Below are positions 1 to 9,500 of a stretch of 64,000 nt of DNA, one piece after another. Position numbers and translations under genes: made by a program. Position 1 is the first letter of the stretch, and every line of letters begins with the position of its first letter. The stretch is from Ectocarpus siliculosus (lineage: Eukaryota; Sar; Phaeophyceae; Ectocarpales; Ectocarpaceae): the NCBI GenBank assembly GCA_000310025.1, contig FN649729.1, positions 1,991,207 through 2,055,206 on the forward strand, written 5' to 3'. A model generated the notes under the pieces. The model was not told where the DNA came from. It worked only from the letters and a program-made list of their open reading frames with translations, and searched no databases.

Positions 1-2295
1 GGATGATCGTTCCTGACACCATGATGCCCTGGCCGGGTGACTTCTTTATTACCACACGCTGGTCTTTCCTGAACCACGCCCACTTCTGGTCGTCGTTGGC
101 TGCCGAAGAAAGAAGAAGAAAACAGGGGCGGCCAAAAAAAAAAGAATCAGAGAGTGCAACAAAAACGTTCAGTACTCTGCTGTAATGTACAGTACTCCTA
201 CACAGTACTGCTGTATGTGCGAGACCACTGCACACAACCCAACCTTGTCGAAGTATTTTTGCAACTTTAACTTCACGTGGTGGACGACAATTTTTGCATT
301 GCTCTACAATATTTTTATGTTTTGACTTGACTTCCCACTAACCTCGGAAGATGCTCTCGTCCTGGTAGAGAAGCAAGGCCTTCTTCCCGTCCGGGTACGT
401 TTTCTTGCTCTGTACTTTAGCTTGCAGGTCAGGCGACAGGTCCGCCAACGCCGATTGTAGATCGTCGACACTCACCCAGACACCGTCACCTTCCTGCATG
501 CGGTCGGCCTCCGGCACTTCGTTCACGTCAATGCCCCAGGCCTCGGCTTCCTCGTTCGGCACCGGAATCCACACGTCCATGCGGTCGCGAGCGTCGAACA
601 GTTGCGGCAGAAAGTCGTTGTTCCGGTACTTGAGGGTCTCCGGGTCGTCGTGGCCGTCGAAGTAGAGACCCTTTTTGGCACCGTGGTACTCGCACCCTAG
701 CTTCTTCAGCCATGCCGTTGCTGTAGACAGGGAGATGAAACGCTTCCCGGGAACGGGGGGCTCGCCATCTTTCTCTGTTGGTTCTTCCCGCCGCACTCTC
801 AAGCCGTCGAAAGGGTCGAAGTCCTCCGTCTCCAGCGCCTCCAGCTTGGGCATGATGGTCTTGTTGATCCACTTGCGGAAATCTTCTGCCGTCTTGTTGG
901 CTTCACCGCTCAGTATGCCGCAGTTGTCCAGCATCCACTGCTTCACCAGCTTTTGGATGCCTTCGTCGAGCTCCAGGAGAAAGGTCCGCTGGAAGCGACC
1001 TTTTTCTGGCGGCTTGATTTTGCCGCGTGCTAGAAAACCATGCTCCCAGTCGTTTACGGTTCCAATGCTTCGTCTGCCCACTCGTGCGGCAGCTGCTAGC
1101 GCATCGGTGCGGTTGACCCCGTCTTGCTGGAGAAGGTACAGATGGAGCAACGTCATGGCCTGTTGAACCACGTGGGCCAGCTGGTAGTTGGACAGGGCAG
1201 CCCCCGGTGCGCTCGCCTCGTCCTGTGGAGAATGCCGGAGGGAGAGAGCGAGGGTGTGGGGACGGGGGGGTTAAACAACTGTTGTCGATGAAATGAACGT
1301 TACAGTATTGCTTTCGGATGTGCACTGCACAGCAGAGGCGCCCATGGTGCTGGGCGGACGCAGCAGCAACTTAACAGCAGTGTTTTACAGCAGTATACTT
1401 ATTCGAGTGGTGACACTGTACACAGCAGTACAGTGGTTAAAGGAGAAAGTAGTTTGCGGCAGTACATTACTGCTGTACAGCAGTTCTTTACACACTCAAA
1501 AAAAACACTCACATCTTCCAGTGCCGCTGCCGCACTGATGGCCTTCTGCGCATCCCTCAACACGGTATCAAAATACTCGATGCTGTCCGCGCGAAATTCA
1601 TCCGCCGCCGCCTCAACCGCCCGTGCTCTGAGATCTGCCTCGCGAGCACGCTTGATCTTTTTTCTAGCCTGCGATGTGTTGTACGTGCCCTTGTTCATGT
1701 ACCTCTTCATCGCCTCATCGGCCATCTCAGGCTCAGTTGCCTTCCACGCCCGCAACAATTCTGCCAGCGTCCCAGCTTGAAGTTCGAGTGCGCCTGGAAA
1801 GGCTTTGACGAGCTCCTCGCGCAGCATGGTAGCTCTTTCTCGCCGGGCCCTCTTTCCTAGGCTTCCTTTCTTCCTCCCGGCGCCCTCTCTGGCGCCGCCG
1901 CACCCTTCTCGCAACCTTTCGGCGCCTCCAACACCAGGTTCTTGAAGAGAACCAGGTGCGGGAGCTGCAAGTCTGACACCCGTTGTAACCCGGGAGGGTG
2001 GTTGCTGGATCGCTTCATGCTGGATGGTCTTTGCTGCAAGGTCTAACCATGTTTGCGCTGTGATGGTTCTGCATGCTTGAGACTCGGCGGCTCTGTCTCT
2101 GCCACGTGCACTCTTCGTGGTGAACGTCCGGCTGTGCCACTGAAGTAACGGCTGGCCGGCCTGGCTGCTGTGTCTTGCTTTCAGACCAATGCGGTACTTT
2201 CGTGGAGCCCCTCTGTGCACCTCGAGTTCTCCGAGCTCGTACTCAGCAGGCAGAGTTCCCTTCACATGCAGCAGCGCATCTGTATCGGGGTCCAT
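1..2295 (-). CDS. DDE transposase-like gene, 5' part (three exons seen, runs off the window)
   Basis: Exons read on the minus strand: 2295-1513, 1222-343 and 99 to beyond position 1. Donors are GTGAGT after 1513 and GTTAGT after 343; acceptors are CCACAG before 1222 and CGGCAG before 99. Phases join cleanly (0, then 1). The N-terminal part is basic and Gly/Arg-rich, then becomes Ala-rich and helical. The second exon carries a block LKKLGCEYHGAKKGLYFDGH followed by LLYQDESIFR; across the next junction it continues as ANDDQKWAWF...SPGQGIMVSGTI. This HDES-x-F-x-AND...W...GIMVS pattern is typical of DDE-superfamily endonucleases annotated in fungal and other eukaryotic transposons, with the D of DES as first catalytic acid. 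The later acids would lie outside the window. The start is uncertain; ATG 2295 has a good purine context and the frame is also open upstream. Whether the copy is active cannot be judged. Confidence 0.6.
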
Positions 2296-2965
2296 GGTCC
2301 CGCCCAAGATCTGTGGCAAAAGCGTACCCTGCACGCCCTGAGAAATTTGAAATTTTCCTCTGCTATGCAGACGCTCGGAGGTTCCAACCAAACGTTTTTA
2401 GAACCCATTTTTTGCGGGGATTCCAAAAATGGAACTTTTTTTTGCGGCAAAAAAAGTCTTCGTCGTCGATTGCGCGTTTTTCCTATTTCTCGCCGATTCT
2501 ATGAAAACGGCCAACCCAGCGTAGCTCGTGCCCATCTAATTTGCCGCAGCCAAAAGTGTGTTCATTCGAAAGCTCTCGTTCATAGCTTTCACATGATATA
2601 TAGTTTGCTGTGTGAATCGTCTGCATAGTGGAGATATTAATCAATTGTGCCTGGGCTGGGGGCCGGAAAAATACCACTGCTGTAGTCTCCTTATTCGACA
2701 TGTTTTGGAGCTTGATTGCTGTGTTTGTTGTTGCAACATCAGGAAAGGAGGTGAAGCCGTAGACGGTAGCTTTTGCTCCTAGAGGTAGATGAAGGTTCTG
2801 TCGTTGACACTCTTATCTACGACCACGTAGAGATGCGAAGGTTGCTTGTTTATGCTGAGAGACGATCAGTAAGGCAGCAAGGGTCTGAGATAAAGTGGGG
2901 ATTCAACCTCATCTCCGCAAGTCGTAAATAGTACAACTACCCCAAAGCTGGCGAGATAAAGAGGT
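2296..2965. other. Intergenic stretch between transposase-like gene and retrotransposon
   Basis: AT-richer DNA with no ORF that looks coding. It holds short T-runs (about 2387-2460) and the likely upstream region of the minus-strand transposase-like gene. No terminal inverted repeat was found. Confidence 0.4.
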
Positions 2966-3128
2966 CGGCAGAAATAAACCGTTGGCCAATCAGAAAGCAG
3001 GAAGCGGACGAGCGTGTTGATTCCTGTTTTCAGTATATACTCGCTTCGCCGTGTTTAACCGGGGGCGAGCGAGAGCACGTGTGTGTGCTTGTGGTGGCCA
3101 AGGGTTGTTTCTGCCGTGACGTTTCTTT
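2966..3128 (+). repeat. Split direct repeat A1 of the YR retrotransposon
   Basis: 163 bp matching 8579-8741 (A2) and most of 49941-50098. It starts at CGGCAGAAATAAACC and ends at GACGTTTCTTT. The 48 bp that precede this block in A2 and in the 49.9-kb copy are absent here. Confidence 0.9.
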
Positions 3129-3189
3129 ACGTTTCGAGCGAGAGCACGTGTGTTGTTTCTTTCGCTTTCCCTTCTGTCTCCGGGGCGAT

Positions 3190-4791
3190 ATGGATTCGAA
3201 CCCGAATCTCGGAAAAGGGCCTGCCGACGGTATTCGTACGTCGGTGGATGCCTCCATCGACGGCGGCGGCGGCAGCGGGGGCGGCGGCGCCCCTCCCTCT
3301 GCCGCGGTGGCGGGCGCGGCTGCCGCCATGGTGTTGGCAGCACAGCAGGACCCGTCGGGCCCGCCGCCGCCGCAACAGCAGCAGTCGCAGCCGCAACCGC
3401 AATGGCAGCAGCAACAGCAGCAGCAAACGCAGCAGCCGCAGCAACTTCAACGTCAGCAGCGGGACGCAACAGCTGAAGCCGTCGCCGCGGCGGTCAGCGC
3501 GGCTGAGGCACGGCTGGCCGACGGCATGGCTGGTTTATCCGTGGAGGGCCCCGGTGGGTCGTCCGCCGGGGCCGAGGGGGACAACCGGGGTGCCGGTGCG
3601 GCGTTGGAGGCGCCGGGTGGGTCGCAGCTGGTGCGGCTGCAGCAAGATAACGAGAATCTTGTCTCCAAAGTGTCCGCTTTGGAGCAATCGTTGCAACAGT
3701 TGTTGAACGACCGAGCTGGTGGGGCGGGTTCGCACGTGGTCGGCCCGCAGGATGCTGGTGGCGCGGCGGACGCCGCGGTGGCGGTCAGTGTGGGTCTCGG
3801 TGCCGCTGCCGCTCCGGGATCTGACGCTGATCGCCGGCGTCGCTTCGCCAAAGCGGAATTCGAGAGCACGGCTTCCGCTTGGCGTGCGGGGCGTTTGATG
3901 TGGGTGCTGCGTGGCATGCGGGGACTTGACGTTCCCAACAAAGAGACCCTGCAAACGATGCTGGGAGGGACTGTAACCGGCACCGACAAGACCCTGCAGC
4001 AGCTGCGCACCATGTCCGGACTCAACGTCCTCGACTTCTTTCCCGTGGGCAATTCGGGTGAGCTGTCGGTCCCGGACCATTTCGACTTGACGTGTGCGTC
4101 GATAGTTAGTGTGTTAAAATTTGGGCTCTCTGCCACCTCTGCGGACAACGCCGCAGCTCTGGCGCGCTTGCTGCCCATGGAACAGGCCATGCTGTCGGCG
4201 CGGGGTACGTTGCGCATGCAAGTCCTTCGGAACATGGGTGATTTCCAGGGAAGGGGGTCGCGGGGGACCTTCGCCGACCTCCCCAACGACGACTTTCGTG
4301 AATGGGCCAATGCGGTAATGTTGTGGATGTTACCGATGCAGAATTTGCCGGTGCCGCCGGCGTCGTTCGAGAGCTTTGGCCCCCCGCCGGTCCCTCGCTT
4401 CGACGGCATCCGCGGCTTCTCCATGTCCGGAGGCATTGCGCTCCGGATGTTCGGGACGGCGGGTGGTGGCGGTTCTGCTGGATCGAGTGGGGGTAAGCGG
4501 CGGCGGGGGGACTCCCGTTCCGGGGGCGGGGACTCCAAACGCCGGTCGAAAGTGTGTTTCGAATATCGCGACTCCCAAACGTGCAGGTGGGGCGACTCCT
4601 GCGTGTTTCGCCATGCGGCTGGGGGCGGCAAGGGTGGCGGTGGCGGCGGCGGCGGTGTTGGTGGCCGGGGTGGTCGTCCGCGCGGCGGTGGGGGCCGTGG
4701 TTCGGGGGGGGGGGGGGCCTCGGATGCCGCGGCCGATGGTGGAGGCGGCTCGTCGGCGCTGGTCGTTCGCCGGGGAGGGGGCCGCAACTGA
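3190..4791 (+). CDS. Gag-like ORF1 of the YR retrotransposon (CCCH zinc finger)
   Basis: 533 aa from ATG 3190 to TGA 4789-4791. The frame is open upstream to at least 3079 but lacks an earlier ATG. Composition runs from a Gly/Ala/Gln-rich N-terminus through a probable coiled coil around residues 155-185 (LVRLQQDNENLVSKVSALEQ and following) to a globular middle that likely forms the nucleocapsid core. A single CCCH zinc finger lies at about nt 4552-4612, C-x8-C-x5-C-x3-H (VCFEYRDSQTC...C...H). The tail is very Gly/Arg-rich, as in RNA-binding proteins. DIRS-type elements carry a Gag-like first ORF in this position; the role in RNA packaging is inferred. The stop is in the same frame as the RT ORF that follows, and no stop lies between them. 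The region is strongly GC-rich and produces long antisense shadow ORFs. Confidence 0.8.
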   Translation: MDSNPNLGKGPADGIRTSVDASIDGGGGSGGGGAPPSAAVAGAAAAMVLAAQQDPSGPPPPQQQQSQPQPQWQQQQQQQTQQPQQLQRQQRDATAEAVAAAVSAAEARLADGMAGLSVEGPGGSSAGAEGDNRGAGAALEAPGGSQLVRLQQDNENLVSKVSALEQSLQQLLNDRAGGAGSHVVGPQDAGGAADAAVAVSVGLGAAAAPGSDADRRRRFAKAEFESTASAWRAGRLMWVLRGMRGLDVPNKETLQTMLGGTVTGTDKTLQQLRTMSGLNVLDFFPVGNSGELSVPDHFDLTCASIVSVLKFGLSATSADNAAALARLLPMEQAMLSARGTLRMQVLRNMGDFQGRGSRGTFADLPNDDFREWANAVMLWMLPMQNLPVPPASFESFGPPPVPRFDGIRGFSMSGGIALRMFGTAGGGGSAGSSGGKRRRGDSRSGGGDSKRRSKVCFEYRDSQTCRWGDSCVFRHAAGGGKGGGGGGGGVGGRGGRPRGGGGRGSGGGGASDAAADGGGGSSALVVRRGGGRN

Positions 4792-4950
4792 GGACACGGG
4801 CTCTGCCTTTCGGCGGGGCCAACTCCGGACGTGTGTGGGAGCGTAGATCAGACAGCGAGGCCGGGTTCCCGCGCGCTTGGGGCCGCGGCGTTGGCGGCGG
4901 CGGGCGTGGGCGTCGATCGAGGGGCGTGTGTGCCCGGAGCTGTCTCTTCG

Positions 4951-6540
4951 ATGTTACCAGGTGACGTCTCGTTTAGGTCGGTTGCAGGTTCGCGTGAACT
5001 TGGCGTGTGGCGATATCGTGTGTCTGCTTTAGCGGCGGTGTGTTCACCCTCCGACATGGGTGTGGGTCTTCGTGAGGTGGCTTCCGCTGGTTCCGCCTTG
5101 CTTAGACAGTGTGGGGGGCGCATTGAAGTGCTCGTGGCGGCCGGTGGTGCCGGCTTCTTTGCGCCCCATGTTGATGTTGCGTCGGTTCGTGAATTTTTTG
5201 GAGTCGCGAAACGTTTTCCGCACATTGACAACCTCCTCCGTGTGTTGTGTCCTGGCGCCCCCGTCGATGTGGCGCCGGGGGGGTGTCTCGACGCCGAATT
5301 AAAATACGGCAATCATTCCAGCATTTTACCATACACTTCGCAGATTACTGACAAGATCGTTTCGGATGTTACGTTAGGTCGTGCTCTTGTCTTCGACGTG
5401 CAGTTCATCCGTGAAATTTTGGGTGTGCGTGTTTCCCCCCTTGGGGTGGTGGAAGATCCGAAATTCCGCATCATTCATGATCTCACATTCACAGCGGCTG
5501 GTGCGTCGTCTAGCGTTAATGCAGATACAGATTTTGATCGTGCCCCCGAGTGTCTGTTGGGACATGTGCTTTTCGATATCTTGTCGCGCGTATTGTTTTT
5601 GCGCCAATTGCACGGGCCACATCTCGAGATTCTGTTATGTCGTATTGACGTACGTGAGGCTTTTCGTCAAGTGTTGGTCGACCCTTCGAGGGCATCGGTA
5701 TTCGGATACACGATGGGGGGCGTGGTCGTTATTGACCTTCGTTGCCAGTTTGGCTGGCGTTCGAGCCCAGGTTTTTGGTCGCCGTTCGGTTCCGCTCTTG
5801 AGCATGCACACACCCACACTACTTTTCAGACAGCTTCTGTTTTGCCTGCCGGCGTTGCGGCGGTTGATCATGTTCAGCTTGTTCCTCCCCAACACCTCCC
5901 CGTTTCGCTACCGCGTGATTGTGCCCAAATTACTATGGAGGGCGGTTTCGCTGGTTCCGCGTTTTTCGTTCGATATTATGTGGATGACGGCGTGCTTGTC
6001 GAGGCGCGGTTTTTCAAGGATGGTCGTCGTTACTTACGTGCAGTGCAGTCGATCGCGTCGGACCATTTCCGCCTGCTGGGACACCGGGGGCCACACGATC
6101 CTCCGTTGCTGTCTGCAAAGAAGATCACCGATTTTTCTACACGTTTGGAGGTGTTGGGATGGATTTTGGACACGCAAACTCTCACAGTGACCATGCCTCT
6201 GCGAAAACAACAGAAATTACATCGTTTGTTGGGCGAGTGGCCGCGGTCGCGTCTGTGTGCGACCGCCCGCCAAGTCGCGGAATTGACCGGTTTTCTTCTT
6301 CACGTGTCTTTTGCCTTGCGTCCAGGCAAATATTTCGTCGGCTGTCTGTTGGCTGATGTCGGCATGCCGCAATCCGACGTGTTTCCTTCGCGTGTTTCTA
6401 ACCCCGCTCGGCGTGTCGTGTTGGGCCCCATGTTTCACGATGATTTGGATTTTGGCGCTGGTTTGTGCAGCGCGGTCTGGCGTCGCGTGGCGGACAGTTG
6501 TGTGCACCGATGTACAATGTGGTGCTTCGCCCTCCGGTAA
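4951..6540 (+). CDS. Reverse transcriptase ORF of the YR retrotransposon
   Basis: 529 aa from ATG 4951; the frame is open back to the ORF1 stop at 4791, so readthrough is also possible. RT landmarks in order: VEDPKFRIIHDLTF, motif A CRIDVREAFRQV with the catalytic Asp, the QFGWRSSPGFW block (motif B region), and motif C YYVDDG with the catalytic Asp pair near nt 5974-5990. A thumb-like segment follows (LEVLGWILD...). The frame ends at TAA 6538-6540, but from about 6454 the meaningful protein continues in the -1 frame into RNase H. A heptamer G GAT TTT in the zero frame at 6447-6453 lies exactly where the switch restores homology-like sequence (DDLDF then WRWFVQRG). The sequence relates to DIRS-type RTs rather than LTR retroelements because of the neighbouring YR and split repeats. 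Confidence 0.85.
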   Translation: MLPGDVSFRSVAGSRELGVWRYRVSALAAVCSPSDMGVGLREVASAGSALLRQCGGRIEVLVAAGGAGFFAPHVDVASVREFFGVAKRFPHIDNLLRVLCPGAPVDVAPGGCLDAELKYGNHSSILPYTSQITDKIVSDVTLGRALVFDVQFIREILGVRVSPLGVVEDPKFRIIHDLTFTAAGASSSVNADTDFDRAPECLLGHVLFDILSRVLFLRQLHGPHLEILLCRIDVREAFRQVLVDPSRASVFGYTMGGVVVIDLRCQFGWRSSPGFWSPFGSALEHAHTHTTFQTASVLPAGVAAVDHVQLVPPQHLPVSLPRDCAQITMEGGFAGSAFFVRYYVDDGVLVEARFFKDGRRYLRAVQSIASDHFRLLGHRGPHDPPLLSAKKITDFSTRLEVLGWILDTQTLTVTMPLRKQQKLHRLLGEWPRSRLCATARQVAELTGFLLHVSFALRPGKYFVGCLLADVGMPQSDVFPSRVSNPARRVVLGPMFHDDLDFGAGLCSAVWRRVADSCVHRCTMWCFALR

Positions 6541-7142
6541 TGGCCGTGTTTGCCGATGCGTCCAAAACAGCGTTCGGAGCATACTGTGTGCAAACTGGGT
6601 GTTATTTCCGGCGTGATTTGACGTGTGACGAGCAGTCCCGTTTTGTGGGGTCTAGCAAGTCTGTATCCGCGTGTCCCGATGTCAGTATCAATGTTCTTGA
6701 GCTACTCGGCATGGTCGCGGCGGCGTGGGTGTTGATCGTGCAACAGCGTCACGCGCCGGTGTCGGCCGGTGACTGCATCCAGTTGCGAGGAGACAATGAA
6801 GCGAGTGTGGCATGGATTGAGCGGTGTCGCGGAGGCAAGGAGCCGCGGTCCGGCGCGCTCATGCGGATGCTGGGGGCGATTGAGGTGTCTAGCGGGTGGC
6901 TTTTTCAATCGTCCCATGTGCCTGGTGTGCTCAATTCGCTTGCCGATGGTATTTCTCGCTGGCCCGCCGCTGATGTGTACGACAACCTTTGTGCCGCTGC
7001 CCCCCATGTGCGATGGCAGGAAGTGGAGTTGAATCGAGCCGGGCAAGAGATGTGCTCTGCCGTGCTGGGGCCAGCCTCGTCCGCCAGTCACTTGCGCGAA
7101 CGTCTGAACGAACTTACCTGGGCCTTTTTGGAGGCTGGGTGA
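6454..7142 (+). CDS. RNase H domain of the YR retrotransposon (-1 frame relative to RT)
   Basis: The open frame starts at 6444 and ends at TGA 7140-7142. It encodes FADASKTAFGAYC (first Asp), INVLELLGMVAAAWV (Glu), RGDNEASVAWI (Asp) and SSHVPGVLNSLADGISRWP (His and final Asp), the standard RNase H active-site order. It has no convincing own start and naturally continues RT after a -1 shift at 6447-6453. RNase H removes the RNA strand during reverse transcription. Its last ~150 nt overlap the YR ORF in yet another frame; the RNase H fold itself probably ends near nt 6970. Confidence 0.8.
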
Positions 7143-8152
7143 AATATCGTGTGGCCGTTGTGTGTCGGCCGGTGTTTATTGCTGCTGAGACTGTTCCGCG
7201 TGATGTCGTTGCTCAATTGGTTGAGTACGTCGCGTATGGTTTTTCCGTTTTGGGCCTGCAAAACTCGACGATTGCTAGTCACCTTTCCGCTGTTAAGTTT
7301 TTCCATCGTGTGTCGGGTGAAGGGGAGCTTGATACGCAGCATCCGCTGATTCGTTGTGCTTTACGTGGAGCGGCGCGGGGGCATGCCGACGTGGGAACAC
7401 AGCAGCGGTTGCGGCGGCCGGTGTCTTGGGCAATGTTGCAACAGGGGAGTTCGTTGGTGCCTCAATGGGGCGTAGGCGGGCGCGTTTTGTTTCTTGCGCT
7501 GAGTGCCTCTTTCTTCTTTCTGACGCGAGCGTCTGAGATGTTTGCGGTGTCGAAATTGTCCATGCATGAGGTTCATGGGTTGCGTCGGGGGGACGTAGCG
7601 TTTTTTCGGGGGGCGGTCCAGATATTGCAGTCGGCGCAGTGGCCGTTGGCCGATCGCGTGGAGGTACGTTTTCGTTCGTCCAAAGGGGACCAGTTTCGGA
7701 AAGGGGCGGTTTGCACGCGCACACGGCGAGGTCCGTGTCGTGGCGTAGACCGAGGGGGTGGTGCAGTGGATGTCATGGTGGAGCTGCTTTCTCTGTATAC
7801 GTTTCTGCCTTCGCATGCGCCTCTCGTGGCTTTCGGCGTTGGTCGGGGCCAGTGGGCCATGTGGACTAAGTGTCAAGCTGTTGTGGCCCTTCGCCAAGTC
7901 GTTGCGTTGGCGGGTTTGCAGCCCGAGGAGTACGCGCTGCACTCCCTTCGTATTGGGGGCGCCACTTTCTTGGCGGCGGGGGGTGCATCGCCGGAGGTTC
8001 TTCGTAGAGAAGGGCGATGGTCGGGTGAGAGTAGTTACCAGTGTTATGTTCGGAATGTTGGGGGTGATGCTTCGTGGGTGTCAGAGGTGTTGGCGAACAA
8101 GGAGAAGGTGACTACGCAGCCAGGGCAGGGTACCCGATGGGGTGACGTGTGA
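7013..8152 (+). CDS. Tyrosine recombinase (YR) of the retrotransposon
   Basis: 379 aa from ATG 7013 (a GTG-initiated frame begins at 6989) to TGA 8150-8152, overlapping the RNase H frame. The N-terminal SAM-like part reads LARTSERTYLGLFGGWVKYR...LVEYVAYGFSVLGLQ, typical of the core-binding domain. The catalytic set is visible: Arg in FFLTRASEM, His-x-x-Arg in ALHSLRIGGATFLA, the W in GRWSGES and the nucleophile Tyr in SSYQCYV. YRs of DIRS-like elements integrate a circular DNA by recombination rather than by DDE chemistry. The frame is uninterrupted, so this part could be functional. It is the strongest argument that the element belongs to the YR order. Confidence 0.88.
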   Translation: MAGSGVESSRARDVLCRAGASLVRQSLARTSERTYLGLFGGWVKYRVAVVCRPVFIAAETVPRDVVAQLVEYVAYGFSVLGLQNSTIASHLSAVKFFHRVSGEGELDTQHPLIRCALRGAARGHADVGTQQRLRRPVSWAMLQQGSSLVPQWGVGGRVLFLALSASFFFLTRASEMFAVSKLSMHEVHGLRRGDVAFFRGAVQILQSAQWPLADRVEVRFRSSKGDQFRKGAVCTRTRRGPCRGVDRGGGAVDVMVELLSLYTFLPSHAPLVAFGVGRGQWAMWTKCQAVVALRQVVALAGLQPEEYALHSLRIGGATFLAAGGASPEVLRREGRWSGESSYQCYVRNVGGDASWVSEVLANKEKVTTQPGQGTRWGDV

Positions 8153-8348
8153 AGGGGTTATGTGGCGCGTGGTGTATGTCGAGGTCCTTGTTGTACCGAT
8201 GTTATTTTGCTGTACATTGTGTATGCCGTATATATTGTATGTCGTACATATGGTGTGTGTTGCATTCATATTCATGGTTTGCGGTATATGTTGCGCATAA
8301 AAAAAAGGGGGGGGGGGGGGATCAGTATGGCGCACCAGCCTTAGGTTT

Positions 8349-8530
8349 GGGGGCAGACAGAGTGTATATATTTCTGTCCGTTGGGTGGCTGATGTTTATA
8401 CTGATCGTAAGGAGTAGACCGGGGGCGTGTGTGGTGTGTTGCCCTGCCTGGTCTCCGCTCTTTTCCCCTCCCCCTTGGCGAGCAAAGGGGGTACGCAAAA
8501 TAATGACAAATTTCGAAAGCATCGAGAAAA
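8349..8530 (+). repeat. Split direct repeat B1
   Basis: 182 bp matching B2 at 9319-9500, starting GGGGGCAGACAGAGTG and ending ATCGAGAAAA. It abuts A2 directly. Confidence 0.9.
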
Positions 8531-8741
8531 GCGAAAGATTGACTGACGAAGTAAGGGAAATCTGTGTTTTGTGAGAAGCGGCAGAAATAAACCGTTGGCC
8601 AATCAGAAAGCAGGAAGCGGACGAGCGTGTTGATTCCTGTTTTCAGTATATACTCGCTTCGCCGTGTTTAACCGGGGGCGAGCGAGAGCACGTGTGTGTG
8701 CTTGTGGTGGCCAAGGGTTGTTTCTGCCGTGACGTTTCTTT
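8531..8741 (+). repeat. Split direct repeat A2 (full-length A)
   Basis: It begins GCGAAAGATTGACTG immediately after B1. The first 48 bp are missing from A1 but present in the deleted copy at 49893. The remaining 163 bp equal A1. Confidence 0.85.
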
Positions 8742-9318
8742 TTCCCACCCACCCACCCTTGCTTTTGGGGGTGTCAGTGGACATGGAAATCGGAGCGGCG
8801 GCGTTGTGTCCAATGTGATTGCCTGTCGGGGGGATTCACTGTGTAGCCGCAGTCGGGGTCGCGTGTGCCTATGCTGGGCGCGGTTCCGAGGTGCTCGTCC
8901 CATTTCAATTTTTTTCTGAGTGGGATGTGTGTGTATCGCATTTACTTCAGGCTATATATATGCAGGACGCATGTTGGTGTGTGTATCGGACCGTTGCATG
9001 GTTGGGGGCGTGCACTATTGGCTGCTGTGTGCGGCTGCGTTGGTGCTGCGCGCTTCCCCGTTGCGTGCGTTACGAGTCTGATTGATTGGTGGACACCCGT
9101 ATATATTATATGATTAATTGTACGTGGGGTCCTGGCGACATGTATGTGTGTTTTTTTCTGCAGTGCGATGGAGTGTCAGGGGAACAGAGAGTAGCGAGAG
9201 ACGGGAAAATGGTTTTTTCTTGGTGGCCCGAGTGTTTCGCCTAGTGGCGATGTTAATGTTGATGGGCCTTGTGGGGTTCTCTCGTGGTTTCAGTATGAAC
9301 ACATAGGTGTGGTTACCA
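8742..9318 (+). other. A2-B2 spacer of the retrotransposon
   Basis: 577 bp between A2 and B2 with no coding signal. Such spacers in PAT/Ngaro elements are part of the terminal replication structure. Confidence 0.6.
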
Positions 9319-9500
9319 GGGGGCAGACAGAGTGTATATATTTCTGTCCGTTGGGTGGCTGATGTTTATACTGATCGTAAGGAGTAGACCGGGGGCGTGT
9401 GTGGTGTGTTGCCCTGCCTGGTCTCCGCTCTTTTCCCCTCCCCCTTGGCGAGCAAAGGGGGTACGCAAAATAATGACAAATTTCGAAAGCATCGAGAAAA
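9319..9500 (+). repeat. Split direct repeat B2, right end of the retrotransposon
   Basis: It matches B1 over 182 bp; the sequence diverges right after GAGAAAA. It lies 177 bp upstream of the SMU1 start codon. Confidence 0.9.

Larger units (their letters stand above)
2966..9500 (+). mobile_element. DIRS/PAT/Ngaro-type tyrosine-recombinase retrotransposon, nearly complete
   Basis: The element has the order A1 (2966-3128), Gag-like ORF, RT, RNase H, YR, then B1 (8349-8530), A2 (8531-8741), a spacer and B2 (9319-9500). B1 and B2 are 182 bp each and match over their full length as far as read by eye. A1 and A2 match over 163 bp at a constant offset of 5613. This A1-ORFs-B1A2B2 arrangement is the split-direct-repeat structure of PAT- and Ngaro-like YR retrotransposons, which use a tyrosine recombinase instead of a DDE integrase. 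A2 follows B1 without a gap, as expected for a circle-junction template. A1 lacks the first ~48 bp present in A2, so the left end looks truncated or replaced. All domains are on the plus strand. Whether the copy can move depends on the frame breaks described for its ORFs. Confidence 0.9.

Noticed and set aside
3453-4787. 444-codon minus-strand frame opposite retrotransposon ORF1
   Set aside because: It is a shadow of the GC-rich Gly/Ala coding strand; it shows only Pro/Arg/Ser composition bias and no motif.
2966-9500. Interpretation of the A and B repeats as LTRs
   Set aside because: The order A1...B1-A2-B2 is split, there is no TG..CA terminal pair, protease or DDE integrase, and a tyrosine recombinase is present.
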